DNA of 64,000 bases from Methylobacter marinus A45 (GTDB taxonomy: Bacteria; Pseudomonadota; Gammaproteobacteria; Methylococcales; Methylomonadaceae), in contig NZ_KB912877.1 of NCBI RefSeq assembly GCF_000383855.1, forward strand, positions 2,243,047 through 2,307,046. The letters are read 5' to 3'. Within the stretch, counting starts at the first letter, position 1. Every line of letters starts with the position of its first letter. A model generated the notes under the pieces. It had not been told where the DNA came from. It searched no databases and worked only from the letters and a program-made list of their open reading frames with translations. This document shows, one piece after another, positions 52,524-61,610 of the stretch. The position numbers and the translations under genes are program-made.

Positions 52524-52949
52524 ATGTGGATTCAAAAAGAATTTAGGCTGAAAGCGCGGCCCCGCGGCTTTCACCTTGTCACCGATGAAGTGCTCAGCGC
52601 CATACCGGAGCTGCGGAGCATCCGGTGCGGGTTGCTGAATATATTGCTGAAGCATACCTCTGCCTCGCTCACCATTAACGAGAATGCCGATCTAACGGTA
52701 CGGCAGGACTTTGAGAGTTTCTTCAACAAATCAGTGCCGGAAGACGAGCCTTACTATCGGCACGACTACGAAGGCAGCGACGACATGCCTGCCCATTTAA
52801 AAAGCAGCATCCTGGGCGCCACCTTGACCATTCCCATCACCAACGGCAGGCTGAACCTGGGCACCTGGCAAGGCATTTACCTGTGCGAACACCGAAACCA
52901 TGGCGGCAGCCGCAGTCTGGTGGTGACAGTTCAAGGAGAGGGCGGGTGA
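52524..52949 (+). CDS. yjbQ: YjbQ/UPF0047 family protein
   Basis: A 141-aa trimeric beta-fold protein. Members show weak thiamine-phosphate synthase activity in E. coli complementation. Seen are HTSASLTINENAD, the metal-binding-like YRHDYEGSDDMPAHLKSSILG and GTWQGIYLCEHRNHGG. It begins 25 bp after the DUF1348 gene. The substrate in vivo is unknown. Confidence 0.9.
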   Translation: MWIQKEFRLKARPRGFHLVTDEVLSAIPELRSIRCGLLNILLKHTSASLTINENADLTVRQDFESFFNKSVPEDEPYYRHDYEGSDDMPAHLKSSILGATLTIPITNGRLNLGTWQGIYLCEHRNHGGSRSLVVTVQGEGG

Positions 52950-52973
52950 TGTATCCGCATTTTTTCAGATAAG

Positions 52974-53087
52974 TATAGGTGCGAATTCACTTGTGCCCTT
53001 CAGGGTATTCGCACTGTGCGGCTAAATCCGCACCTGCACCGGAAATTCTCCGCGCATTTGAGGAAGTTATTTTATGCGCGTTCCTAA
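52974..53087 (+). repeat. MITE-like repeat, subfamily A copy 2
   Basis: It shares TAGGTGCGAATTCAC, AAATCCGCACCT, CCGGAAATTC, CCGCGCATTTGAGGAAGTTA and TTATGCGCGTTCCTAA with the copies at 5-130 and 61261-61361. Its left terminus is degenerate: only TCAGA before TAGGTGCG resembles copy 1. The middle has its own hairpin (GTGCCCTTCAGGGTAT) and a second GTGCGG. No gene lies between 52950 and 53300. Confidence 0.8.
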
Positions 53088-53300
53088 GGAAATCAGCAAA
53101 CAGCTCGAAGGCCGGTTGCTGAATTTCCACATCAGGAGGGCCTGCCGGGTTTCCGCCAGGGTTCCAGTCCAATCTATACGCTGTAGTAAACACTTACGAG
53201 TTTGAACCGTAACCAGAGTTTCTTTTCTAAAAGTTTAGGAAAACCGGTTTTTAATCATGAATCCTGTAATTTTTCTCATTGACTTTAAAGAGCGAACATT

Positions 53301-53525
53301 ATGGAAACTCACAAAGTAGAAATTAAAGATCTGGAAAGAAACGAAGTTGTAAGCACGGGTTATATAGATAGTGAGGAGATGCCTCTCATTGTCCATGACT
53401 TGAGCCATTACGATTTGAACCCTGATCATCACTATAAAGTTGGCCTCATTCATGGTGATTATTTGGAGTTGCTTTGTAAACATGTCGATGGACATGGTAA
53501 ACGTGTTTGGTTCGATCGGCATTAG
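53301..53525 (+). CDS. Hypothetical 74-aa protein
   Basis: A small acidic and histidine-containing protein that I do not recognise. It reads METHKVEIKDLERNEVVST, then IVHDLSHYDLNPDHHYKVGLI and ends HGKRVWFDRH, with alternate hydrophobic positions that suggest a small beta fold. Its DNA is AT-richer than the surroundings. GAGCGAACATT precedes the ATG. It is isolated between a repeat element and the TauE fusion gene, so it may be accessory. Confidence 0.6.
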   Translation: METHKVEIKDLERNEVVSTGYIDSEEMPLIVHDLSHYDLNPDHHYKVGLIHGDYLELLCKHVDGHGKRVWFDRH

Positions 53526-53586
53526 TATTTGATGTTACTCGGAACATTGATTCAGATGCCGGTAGGGACTGGACTTAGCCGCTGCA

Positions 53587-54951
53587 TCATTTCTTCACGA
53601 TAAACGTCCCCGGTATCATGCCCATGTAGCAGCTCCAGCTGATCGCGCCCACTTGCCGCGGTGTGAATTCGACGACTTGCAGGCCGGGCTTCAGGTCGAT
53701 GCCCATCTCCAGCGCCGGAATGATGATTCTTTTATTGCAACTGGACAGTTCCTTGACGTTGATGATCCATTTGACCGGAACGCCATAGCGCAGGGTGAAT
53801 TCGTCCGGTTTGTAGGCCATCGCCTCGGCTTCCATATAAATAACCTGATAGCCCTCTTGTAGGTGCGATCCGGCATCGGCATGGTCATGCTGCCAGGTCA
53901 TAAAGTGTGCTTTTAACGCTTGCGACGCCCTCGACAGCAGTGAATTGACATCATAGCCGGTGCCGGAGATCAGAAGGCTGCGGTTGAGCATGGCCGCGCC
54001 GAGCAGCAGGATGATGATGGCGGAGATTTTCATGAACCGCCGCGTGGCATTGCTGGAAATCATGCCGGCGAAGTAGCCGAATGCCAGCATGACGGGAAGC
54101 GTACCCAACGCGAATACGGCCAGCAGCGTCGCGCCGGTCAAGGCGCTGCCCGTGCCCGCGGCCATGATATACATAGCTTGCAAGGGGCCGCAGGCGATCA
54201 TCAGGCCGTTCAGAAGACCGATGATGAAGGGATTGGATGTGCGCTGGCGTCGATGAACCAAAAAACGGTTAATGAACGTCGGCAGGCGCAGATGCAGGCG
54301 CCTCAAGCCGCTGAAGGCATCCATCATGCTCAAGCCGTAAAGCATCAAAAATACGCCCGCTACGGCCGAGACCATGCTGCGCATGCCCAGCGTAAAGGTG
54401 AGGGCGCCGCCGATCAACCCGAACAAGGCGCCAAAACCGGAATAGGACAGCGTTTTGCCCAGGCCGTAAAGCAGGTGGTTAAGATAAGCAGGCTTGCCCG
54501 AGTTTGTGCCCGCCACTGTATAACTGATGACAAAACCGCCGCACATGCCGATGCAATGGAAGCTGGTCAACACGCCGACCAGAAACAGCAAGCCGTAATT
54601 GGCCGTTTGTCCAATGTCTTCCAGGGACAAATCGAGCTGTACCCATTTGTTCAATTGCAGCAGCAGTATGATGCCCGCTATGGCAATGACGATCAGGAAC
54701 AAGCGTCTGCCCAGCCCGGCCGGTTTATGCCGGGTGCGGTTCGAGCATTCATAGCCGGCCGACTTGACTGCCGCGCAAACTGTTTTCAGCGATATGATGT
54801 CGTCGTCCAGGTCCAATGTCAGCGTTTCATCGGTAAAGCTGGCCCGGGCCTTGATAATGCCGGGGAGTTCAGCAACGGCCTCGACAATATGGTTTTCGCA
54901 TTCCGCGCATTGCATGCCGGTGACAGGCAGTTCGTAATGTTTGGGTTTCAT
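53587..54951 (-). CDS. HMA - TauE/SafE - cupredoxin fusion, putative copper handling protein
   Basis: A 454-aa protein. The N-terminal heavy-metal-associated domain (about 5-68) has GMQCAEC. About seven membrane helices of a TauE/SafE-like (DsbD-related) domain follow, beginning with LLFLVGVLTSFHCIGMCGGFV. The C-terminal 90 residues form a cupredoxin-like beta fold with ELSSCNK and WSCYMGMIPG, offering Cys and Met for copper. Together these suggest copper export or delivery across the membrane. Start at the Met of MKPKHYELPV; the longer frame adds 32 unsupported residues. Confidence 0.83.
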   Translation of the reverse strand: MKPKHYELPVTGMQCAECENHIVEAVAELPGIIKARASFTDETLTLDLDDDIISLKTVCAAVKSAGYECSNRTRHKPAGLGRRLFLIVIAIAGIILLLQLNKWVQLDLSLEDIGQTANYGLLFLVGVLTSFHCIGMCGGFVISYTVAGTNSGKPAYLNHLLYGLGKTLSYSGFGALFGLIGGALTFTLGMRSMVSAVAGVFLMLYGLSMMDAFSGLRRLHLRLPTFINRFLVHRRQRTSNPFIIGLLNGLMIACGPLQAMYIMAAGTGSALTGATLLAVFALGTLPVMLAFGYFAGMISSNATRRFMKISAIIILLLGAAMLNRSLLISGTGYDVNSLLSRASQALKAHFMTWQHDHADAGSHLQEGYQVIYMEAEAMAYKPDEFTLRYGVPVKWIINVKELSSCNKRIIIPALEMGIDLKPGLQVVEFTPRQVGAISWSCYMGMIPGTFIVKK

Positions 54952-55102
54952 ATTGAACTTAAGAACATTAGTAACTAATGAATTATATAGGCGTGTAGCG
55001 GGGTTTACCAATGCGACCGAATGTTGAGATCGTATCCGGCAGTGCAATCGAGTTTGTAAATTGATAAGCTGGAATCACCATTTAACGGATTAATTTATCA
55101 CT

Positions 55103-55777
55103 ATGACTTTAATTCTTATCGTTTTAGCGGTTGTGGCAACGGTGGTATGGTTTAGCGCCAAGCGGGCCGCTTCGGCCAGGCGCGAACAATACATAACCGG
55201 CTATGATTTCCATAAGGGCATCGTCAGTAAATTAACACAAAAGCATCCCGGGTTGACAGGGCAGGAGATTGAACTGGTTATGCAGGCGCTGAGGAACTAT
55301 TTTCTGATGTGCTTGCGAAGCAAGCGCAAACTGGTCTCCATGCCGTCCCGGGTAGTCGACGATGCCTGGCATGAATTCATCCTGTCGACGAGGGTTTATG
55401 GCGATTTTTGCCGGCGCGCGTTCGGCTACTTTTTGCATCATACGCCCGCCGAGGCCATGGCAACGTCGACCCGGGCCAGGGTCGGCATAAAAAGAGCCTG
55501 GCGCCTGGCATGCATCCATGAAAAGATTGATCCGAAAAAACCGGCCAAGCTGCCTTTGATTTTTGCCATCGACAGTATGTTGAATATTCCCGACGGGTTC
55601 ACCTATCAATTGCATTGTGACCGGGGCGCAAGCGGGACTGGCGTTTACTGCGCCAGTCATATAGGCTGCTCATCGGGGTGCGCGGGGGATTCTGGAGCCA
55701 TTTCCGATGAGGCGGCGGACAGTTCCGGTTGCGGTAGCGACGGCGGTTGCGGGGGAGGGTGTGGCGGCGGCGATTAA
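55103..55777 (+). CDS. Glycine-rich domain (DUF1399-like) protein with Cys/Gly tail
   Basis: A 224-aa protein. A membrane helix at residues 1-18 precedes a helical domain with VVDDAWHEFILSTRVYGDFCRRAFGYFLHHTP, typical of glycine-rich-domain (TIGR04222-like) proteins. The C-terminus is a Cys/Gly/Ser tail (GCGSDGGCGGGCGGGD) preceded by SHIGCSSGCAGDS. Function unknown. It is divergent from the HMA fusion gene and upstream of a deaminase gene. Confidence 0.75.
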   Translation: MTLILIVLAVVATVVWFSAKRAASARREQYITGYDFHKGIVSKLTQKHPGLTGQEIELVMQALRNYFLMCLRSKRKLVSMPSRVVDDAWHEFILSTRVYGDFCRRAFGYFLHHTPAEAMATSTRARVGIKRAWRLACIHEKIDPKKPAKLPLIFAIDSMLNIPDGFTYQLHCDRGASGTGVYCASHIGCSSGCAGDSGAISDEAADSSGCGSDGGCGGGCGGGD

Positions 55778-55854
55778 AAATTAACGCAGCGCCTCCGTCA
55801 ATTTGTGGCTTTATAATTATAATGAGCTTGAAAATTAATAGACGGGATGAACAG

Positions 55855-56319
55855 ATGAATAGCGAAGATTACATGCGCAGAGCCATCGAGCTGGCTTTGC
55901 AGGTTCCCGAGTTTCCGTTCGGCGCGGTCATCGTGCGGCGGGCGACCGGCGAGATTGTCGGTGAAGGCTTTAATCAGTCGGTGCTGAATCCGACCTGGCA
56001 TGGCGAGATGGTCGCCATCAACCATTGCGCGCAGGCGCATCATTCGGTTGACTGGAGCTTATTCGACCTGTATACGACGGCTGAGCCGTGTCCCATGTGT
56101 CAAAGCGCCATCGAGTGGGCGGGCATCGCTACGGTCTATTACGGCACGTCCATTCCCTATCTGCAAAAGCGGAACTGGTGGCAGATCGAAATCCGGGCCG
56201 AGGAAGTCATTGCCAGAACACCGTTCCGAAACAGCCGCATCGTTGGCGGCCTGTTGGAAGCCGAGTGCAATGCCTTGTTTGATAAGGCGCCCAGGGGCAT
56301 GTTTCATGAAATTTCATAG
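55855..56319 (+). CDS. Cytidine/deoxycytidylate-family deaminase
   Basis: A 154-aa zinc deaminase resembling guanine or tRNA-adenosine deaminases. Zinc ligands are in WHGEMVAI (HxE, with G in place of the usual A) and EPCPMCQSAIEWAGI. The C-terminal EIRAEEVIARTPFRNSRIVGG includes the guanine-deaminase-like substrate side. Start at ATG 55855 is favoured; ATG 55822 would add 11 residues. Activity (guanine, cytosine or another base) cannot be told. Confidence 0.87.
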   Translation: MNSEDYMRRAIELALQVPEFPFGAVIVRRATGEIVGEGFNQSVLNPTWHGEMVAINHCAQAHHSVDWSLFDLYTTAEPCPMCQSAIEWAGIATVYYGTSIPYLQKRNWWQIEIRAEEVIARTPFRNSRIVGGLLEAECNALFDKAPRGMFHEIS

Positions 56320-56342
56320 CGCAATTGAACAGGTCGAGCTTG

Positions 56343-56376
56343 TTGTCATAAAAAGGTAACAAAGGCACTCTACAAT
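56343..56376 (+). promoter_or_regulatory. Possible weak Pho box and -10 upstream of phoB
   Basis: TTGTCAT at 56343-56349 matches the half-sites of the pstS Pho box. The second half-site, 11 bp on, is degenerate (AGGTAAC). TACAAT at 56371-56376 sits in the same -10 position relative to the box as at pstS (10-bp gap). This would allow modest autoregulation. Confidence 0.45.
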
Positions 56377-56404
56377 ACAACGATTTAGTTTTCTTTCTCA
56401 TTTT

Positions 56405-57097
56405 ATGTCTAGATTTAAGATTCTCATTGTTGAAGATGAAGACGCCATCAGAGGCATGTTAATGATGGTACTGGAGCAGGCCGGCTTTGCGCCGGTTGCG
56501 GCAAGCGATGCTGAAGACGCGCAGAAAGTCCTCGATGAAAATCTGCCGGATTTGATTCTGCTGGACTGGATGCTGCCTGGCCTCAGCGGCGTCGAATGGG
56601 CCAGGCGCCTGAAGAAAGACCAAACGTATCGGGAACTGCCGATTATTTTATTGACGGCGCGCGGCGAGGAAGAAGACAAGGTCAGGGGACTGGAGATCGG
56701 CGCCGACGATTACATGACCAAACCGTTTTCCCCCAAGGAACTGATAGCGCGTGTTCGCGCCGTATTGCGCCGAAGCGGAAAAATTCAGGGTTCAGCGCAA
56801 ATCGAGCTGGGCGATCTGGTGCTCGATACCGAACAGCACCGCCTCAGCATCGGCGACAGGCTGCTGGACGTGAGCCCGACCGAGTTCCGCCTGATGCAGT
56901 TTTTCATGACCCATCCCGACAAGGTGTACAACCGCACGCAGTTGCTGGATCAGGTCTGGGGGCGCAGCGTCTATATCGAAGAGCGCACGGTCGACGTGCA
57001 TATCCGCCGGCTGAGGAAAATCCTCGGCGAATACGGCAGGGAGGACCTGGTTCAGACCGTGCGCGGTTTCGGCTACCGATTCTCATTGACACACTAG
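56405..57097 (+). CDS. phoB: Phosphate response regulator PhoB
   Basis: OmpR-type regulator, 230 aa. The receiver has EDEDAIR, the phosphorylated Asp in LILLDWMLPG, a Thr in LLTARG, and KPFSPKELIARV. The winged-helix domain spans about 130-228, with RTQLLDQVWGRSVYIEERTVDVHIRRLRK. PhoB binds Pho boxes such as the one at 12607. It is 3 bp upstream of phoR, so the two are coupled. Confidence 0.96.
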   Translation: MSRFKILIVEDEDAIRGMLMMVLEQAGFAPVAASDAEDAQKVLDENLPDLILLDWMLPGLSGVEWARRLKKDQTYRELPIILLTARGEEEDKVRGLEIGADDYMTKPFSPKELIARVRAVLRRSGKIQGSAQIELGDLVLDTEQHRLSIGDRLLDVSPTEFRLMQFFMTHPDKVYNRTQLLDQVWGRSVYIEERTVDVHIRRLRKILGEYGREDLVQTVRGFGYRFSLTH

Positions 57098-57100
57098 TTT

Positions 57101-58378
57101 ATGAGTGTCTGGCAAAAGGAGATCGGCTTTGCGCTGCTGCTGTTTCTGGTTGCGCTGATCTCAGGCAGTCTGACCGGGCATATTCTGCTGTTCATGTTCC
57201 TGCTGACGCTGGGGCTCTGGATTCGCCAGCTGTTACAGATCAGCCGCTTTGAAAGATGGATAAGCATGGGAGGGCGGGGCGAATACCCCAGGGTGAGCGG
57301 TATCTGGGAAGATATTTACCACCATGTTTACCGTATTAAAAAAAACGAAAGAAAGCGCAAGAAGAAACTGGGCAAAATGGTGGATCAGTTTCGCAAGTCA
57401 ACGGAAGCCTTGCCTGATGCGGCCGTAGTGCTGGGCCCGAGCGACGAAATCGAGTGGACCAATAAAGCGGCCCGGGACGTGCTGGGGCTCCATCAGTCCG
57501 ATAAAGGTCAGCGTATTCCCAACCTGATCCGTTTCCCTGAGTTTATCCGTTACCTTAAATCCGGCAATTACCATGAAGCGGTTATCCTGCCCGCGCCGGT
57601 GGACCACCGTATAACGCTGGCCGTGCGGGTCGTTAAATATGGCGCCGGTCTGCGGCTGCTGTTGGCCCAGGATGTCACGCAGCTGAAAAAAATGGAGCGG
57701 ATGCGCAAGGATTTCGTTGCCAATGTATCGCATGAACTCAGAACGCCGCTGACGGTATTGAAAGGTTATCTGGAAACCATGCGGGACATGGATGACGGCA
57801 ATTCGCCATTACTGACGCATTCGGTTCTGCAAATGCAGGGGCAGACCGAACGCATGCAGCATCTGGTCGATGACCTGTTGTTACTGACACGTTTGGAAAC
57901 GCAGCAGAAGAAAGTGCAGTGTGTCGATATCCCGGCGTTATTACAGCAGATTTGCAAGGAAAGCGATGCGCTGGAAACGGCGGCCGGGCGCATCGAATTA
58001 TTGCTCGAAACCGATACCCGCATTACCGGCGAGGAACAGGAATTGCGCAGCGCTTTCACCAATCTGCTAGGCAATGCGCTGAAGTATTCGCCTGACGATT
58101 CCACGGTAACAATACGTTGGCATCGGTCCGAAAGCGCCGTCATACTGGATGTCAAAGATCAGGGCGAAGGCATTGTCGCCGCCGAAATTCCGCGCATCAC
58201 CGAACGCTTTTACCGGGTGGAAGTCAAGCGCAGCAAAAAGGTCAGCGGCACCGGGCTGGGCCTGGCTATCGTCAAGCACGTGCTGATGCGTCATGACGCC
58301 AAGCTGAATATCGTCAGCGAACCGGGCAAGGGCAGTTGTTTCAGCTGTTGTTTTCCGGTGACGCGGGCTTGCCGCTGA
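57101..58378 (+). CDS. phoR: Phosphate sensor kinase PhoR
   Basis: Membrane histidine kinase, 425 aa. Two short membrane helices (about 8-45) precede a charged linker and PAS domain (about 100-190). The phosphorylated His is in VSHELRTPLTVLKGYLE and ATP-binding boxes are LLGNALKYSP, DQGEGI and GTGLGLAIVKHV. PhoR does not sense periplasmic phosphate itself but reads Pst/PhoU. The pst-phoU genes are about 37 kb away here. Confidence 0.95.
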   Translation: MSVWQKEIGFALLLFLVALISGSLTGHILLFMFLLTLGLWIRQLLQISRFERWISMGGRGEYPRVSGIWEDIYHHVYRIKKNERKRKKKLGKMVDQFRKSTEALPDAAVVLGPSDEIEWTNKAARDVLGLHQSDKGQRIPNLIRFPEFIRYLKSGNYHEAVILPAPVDHRITLAVRVVKYGAGLRLLLAQDVTQLKKMERMRKDFVANVSHELRTPLTVLKGYLETMRDMDDGNSPLLTHSVLQMQGQTERMQHLVDDLLLLTRLETQQKKVQCVDIPALLQQICKESDALETAAGRIELLLETDTRITGEEQELRSAFTNLLGNALKYSPDDSTVTIRWHRSESAVILDVKDQGEGIVAAEIPRITERFYRVEVKRSKKVSGTGLGLAIVKHVLMRHDAKLNIVSEPGKGSCFSCCFPVTRACR

Positions 58379-58387
58379 TCGTGTTTT

Positions 58388-58403
58388 AGCGGCTTCGGCC
58401 GCT
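58388..58403 (+). terminator. UUCG hairpin after phoR
   Basis: AGCGGC and GCCGCT enclose TTCG, a very stable tetraloop, 9 bp past the phoR stop. No T tract follows, so it may protect the mRNA end rather than terminate on its own. Confidence 0.4.
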
Positions 58404-58532
58404 GCCGATACCTCGCTGTTCCTTCCCTCCAATGGTTCTTCCTCAATAGGCATGCATTTTAATTCGGCAGGCAGGGCTTATAAATTCGCTTATAATTGAG
58501 ACGGGCAAACAAAAACAATTAAGAGGAACTCA

Positions 58533-59255
58533 ATGCCGGTCGACATTCTGCTTACGGTCATTCTGACCGCTACCATTCAATCCGTTTTCGGTGTCGGCGT
58601 ATTGTTGTTCGGTACGCCTATACTGCTTCTGCTGGGGTATGACTTTATCAATACGCTGCTGGTACTGTTGCCTATTTCCATCGCGATCAGTTCCCTGCAG
58701 CTATTGAAGCATTACCGGTATATCGATGTCGGATTTTTCAAAAACGTACTGATTTACAGTATCCCTTTCATCGTCCTGTTCCTATGGATCATCACTGTCA
58801 TCAAGATCAATATCAGCCTGCTGGTGGGTGGGTTGCTTATTTTCGTCGCGCTGAAAAATATTTCGCCGGCCATCGATAAAGCGCTGCAGTCCCTGTTCAA
58901 TTATGAAAAAACCTATCTGGCGGTTATGGGAATCGTGCACGGCATGACTAATCTCGGCGGCTCGTTATTAACCGCGATCGTATACAGCAAACCGTATCAA
59001 AAACACCAAATACGCGCGACCGTGGCCAGTTGTTATGCAACCTTTGCCCTGTTTCAGCTGGCTACGTTGTTTTTCATCCGGCATGAGTTTGATGTGTCTT
59101 ACGCGGACAATATCGGCTTTCTTCAGGTGGGAGTCGTGACATTCCTGCTGACCGAGGAAATGCTGTACAGCAAAATTGATAATGAAAAATACAATAGGCT
59201 ATTTGCCGGCTTTTTACTGGCATCGGGCATTTTACTATTGATTAAATCCCTATAA
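58533..59255 (+). CDS. TauE/SafE family membrane transporter
   Basis: A 240-aa protein with about seven or eight membrane helices and the TauE/SafE repeat, seen in QSVFGVGVLLFGTPILLLLGY and the later GIVHGMTNLGGSLLTAIVY. Members export sulfite, sulfoacetate or other anions. The substrate is unknown. GAGGAACTCA precedes the ATG. It is the first of three closely spaced genes, followed by DUF502 and a sodium/amino acid symporter. Confidence 0.82.
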   Translation: MPVDILLTVILTATIQSVFGVGVLLFGTPILLLLGYDFINTLLVLLPISIAISSLQLLKHYRYIDVGFFKNVLIYSIPFIVLFLWIITVIKINISLLVGGLLIFVALKNISPAIDKALQSLFNYEKTYLAVMGIVHGMTNLGGSLLTAIVYSKPYQKHQIRATVASCYATFALFQLATLFFIRHEFDVSYADNIGFLQVGVVTFLLTEEMLYSKIDNEKYNRLFAGFLLASGILLLIKSL

Positions 59256-59269
59256 GCAGTGGAGGAAAA

Positions 59270-59863
59270 ATGAGCGCGTTAATCAAGAAGCTATTTAATT
59301 ATTTTTTGATCGGGGTTCTGGCGGTTATTCCCATCGTCTTGATTTTACAAATTATCATGTTTGTAAAGGCACTGGTGTCCGATCTGTTTCTGCTGGTGTA
59401 TGGTTATTCGGTCAGCTATTTGTATACGCTGCTGATTTTTTTAGTCAGTTTCTTTATCCTGGTATCCATTGGCCGTCAGATCGCCAAGCAGGGGCGCCCC
59501 TGGTTTATTGCCGCTTTTGAACATGTTATCGAGAGAATTCCCTTTTTAAATACCGTTTACAGGGTTATTAAAAAAGTGGTGAATATGTTCTCCTCCCATG
59601 ACAAGGCTATCGCGAAAGAAGTGGTGTATGTGGAATATCCAAAAGAGGGCGCCTGGGTGCCTGCTTATGTCACCAACCGGTTTGAGGACAAATATGTGCT
59701 GTTCGTGCCGACCTCTCCGAATCCGACGTCGGGGTTTACTATCATCGTCGATAAGTCAAAGATCATAAAATCCACTATGAACATAGAAGAAGCCACCAGT
59801 TTTGTCGTCAGCGTCGGGGTCGATTTCGATAAGGGATCGGAAGTAGGTCAACTGCCGTCATGA
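59270..59863 (+). CDS. DUF502 family membrane protein
   Basis: A 197-aa protein with two N-terminal membrane helices (about 9-33, 45-68) and a soluble domain. The family signatures are FEHVIERIPFLNTVYRVIKK and VLFVPTSPNPTSGFTIIVD. Function is unknown. Its end overlaps the start of the symporter gene by 4 bp, so translational coupling is likely. Confidence 0.88.
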   Translation: MSALIKKLFNYFLIGVLAVIPIVLILQIIMFVKALVSDLFLLVYGYSVSYLYTLLIFLVSFFILVSIGRQIAKQGRPWFIAAFEHVIERIPFLNTVYRVIKKVVNMFSSHDKAIAKEVVYVEYPKEGAWVPAYVTNRFEDKYVLFVPTSPNPTSGFTIIVDKSKIIKSTMNIEEATSFVVSVGVDFDKGSEVGQLPS

Positions 59864-61263
59864 AAATCATCGAAGCTTGGCTAAATCAGATCAGCGGTCT
59901 GATTTGGGGACCGGTAATGCTGGCGTTATTGCTGGGCATCGGCGTTTATCTGACCATAGGACTGAAAGCCTTGCCGTGGCGCAAGACGCCGCATGCCTTT
60001 GTACTGCTCTGGCGCGGGCGCAAGTCCAGGCCGGGCGAGGAAGGCGATATCACCGCGTTTGCCGCCTTGATGACGGCGTTATCGGCCACGATCGGCACGG
60101 GCAATATCGCCGGTGTCGCAACGGCTATTTTTCTGGGCGGCCCGGGCGCCGTGTTCTGGATGTGGATGACGGCATTGTTCGGCATGGCGACCAAATATGC
60201 CGAGGCGGTGCTGGCCGTTAAATACCGCGAAGTCGATGAATTAGGCAAATATGTCGGCGGCCCCATGTATTACATCAAGAACGGCCTGGGTGCGAGATGG
60301 CAATGGCTGGCTGTCGCATTCGCTTTGTTCGGCACCCTGGCCTCGTTCGGTATCGGCAACATGGTGCAGGCCCATTCGGTTGCCGACGCGGTCGAATCCA
60401 TGTTTCAGATACCTGAATGGCTCAGCGGAGCGGTCATGACCGTGCTGACCGCCTTCGTCATCCTGGGCGGCATCAATCGCATAGCCGATGTCGCGGCCAG
60501 GCTGGTGCCGTTTATGGCCATATCCTATATTGCCGGGGCCGCGGTCATTATCATGCTCGACGTGGAAAAAGTGCCGGCCGCCCTGGGGCTGATCATCGAC
60601 AGCGCTTTCAGCGGCACGGCCGCCACCGGCGGTTTTGCCGGCGCGGCGGTTTGGGCCGCGATGCGCTACGGCGTGGCGCGCGGAGCCTTCTCGAATGAAG
60701 CGGGGCTGGGCAGCGCGCCGATTGCGCAGGCGGCGGCAAAAACCGCCAACCCGGTCCAGCAGGGCATGATTTCGATGCTGGGCACTTTTATCGATACGCT
60801 GGTCGTTTGCACCATGACCGCCCTGGTCATCGTCATGACCGGAGCCTGGAACAGCGGCGAAAATGGCGCGGCGCTTTCCACGCTGGCGTTCAATACCGGA
60901 TTGGCCGGCTGGGGCGGCTATATCGTCGTGTTTGGTCTGGTCGTGTTCGCGTACACGACGATTCTGGGCTGGAGCTATTACGGCGAACGTTGCGCCGAGT
61001 TTCTGTTCGGCGTCAAGATCATCAAGCCCTACCGTTTGTTATGGCTATGCGCGATTCCATTGGGCGCGATGGGCAAACTGACCGTCATCTGGTCGTTGGC
61101 CGATGTCATGAACGGGCTCATGGCGATCCCGAATTTGCTGGCCTTGGGGCTATTAAGCCCGGTGCTGTTCAGGGTGACCAAGGCGTATTTGCAATCGGCC
61201 GAAAGCGGCAGCCGGCCGGAGCTATCGGGCGAGCGAGTCAGCCTGGACGAAATCAATAACTAA
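59860..61263 (+). CDS. Sodium/alanine (AgcS) amino acid symporter
   Basis: A 467-aa inner-membrane protein of the alanine/glycine:cation symporter family, with about eleven helices. Signatures include GEEGDITAFAALMTALSATIGTGNIAG, GPGAVFWMW, and RGAFSNEAGLGSAPIAQAAA. It imports alanine or glycine with Na+ or H+. The TAA stop is the first triplet of an inverted repeat element, so the C-terminus abuts the insertion. Confidence 0.92.
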   Translation: MKIIEAWLNQISGLIWGPVMLALLLGIGVYLTIGLKALPWRKTPHAFVLLWRGRKSRPGEEGDITAFAALMTALSATIGTGNIAGVATAIFLGGPGAVFWMWMTALFGMATKYAEAVLAVKYREVDELGKYVGGPMYYIKNGLGARWQWLAVAFALFGTLASFGIGNMVQAHSVADAVESMFQIPEWLSGAVMTVLTAFVILGGINRIADVAARLVPFMAISYIAGAAVIIMLDVEKVPAALGLIIDSAFSGTAATGGFAGAAVWAAMRYGVARGAFSNEAGLGSAPIAQAAAKTANPVQQGMISMLGTFIDTLVVCTMTALVIVMTGAWNSGENGAALSTLAFNTGLAGWGGYIVVFGLVVFAYTTILGWSYYGERCAEFLFGVKIIKPYRLLWLCAIPLGAMGKLTVIWSLADVMNGLMAIPNLLALGLLSPVLFRVTKAYLQSAESGSRPELSGERVSLDEINN

Positions 61264-61361
61264 GGAATGCGCATAAAATAACTTCCTCAGGTATGCGGAT
61301 GAATTTCCGGTGTAGGCGCGAATTCATTCGCACCTACAATTCCGTGATTTATTCCATGCTC
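61261..61361 (-). repeat. MITE-like repeat, subfamily A copy 3, inverted
   Basis: In reverse complement it reads GGAATAAATCAC, GAATTGTAGGTGCGAAT, GAATTCGCGCCTACA, CCGGAAATTCATCCGCATA, TGAGGAAGTTATTTTATGCG and ATTCCTTA, aligning end to end with copy 1. Here the REP-like hairpin is compact: GTAGGTGCGAAT pairs with ATTCGCGCCTAC. It starts at the stop codon of the symporter gene. The rest of the 347-bp gap to 61610 shows only a weak GCGGG/CGCCCG hairpin near 61445-61465 and no convincing gene. Confidence 0.85.
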
Positions 61362-61610
61362 TTTACTAACCGACCTTACTCAGAGACAGATGGCCAGAGG
61401 ATACTGCAACTGAGCGCAGCGCGAGACGGCGCATTCACAAAAAGAGCGGGCAGTAACCGCCCGTTTATCAACCTCTGTAAGGGGCCGCTCGGCCTGCTCT
61501 GTCACGAACTGCTTTTTTGATTGACTTTGCCGGTTTTGCTTGTTATGAATGAGCCCGCATACTAGCAAAAATATAATAAACACAAATAATTACATGAGGG
61601 GAGGGCCATT

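Noticed and set aside
52987-53193. 68-codon minus-strand frame across repeat copy A2, possible transposon remnant
   Set aside because: Much of it is repeat sequence; no recognisable transposase motif, no conserved start.
61380-61583. 67-codon minus-strand frame downstream of repeat copy A3
   Set aside because: Cys-rich, no ribosome-binding site, no family resemblance; likely chance.
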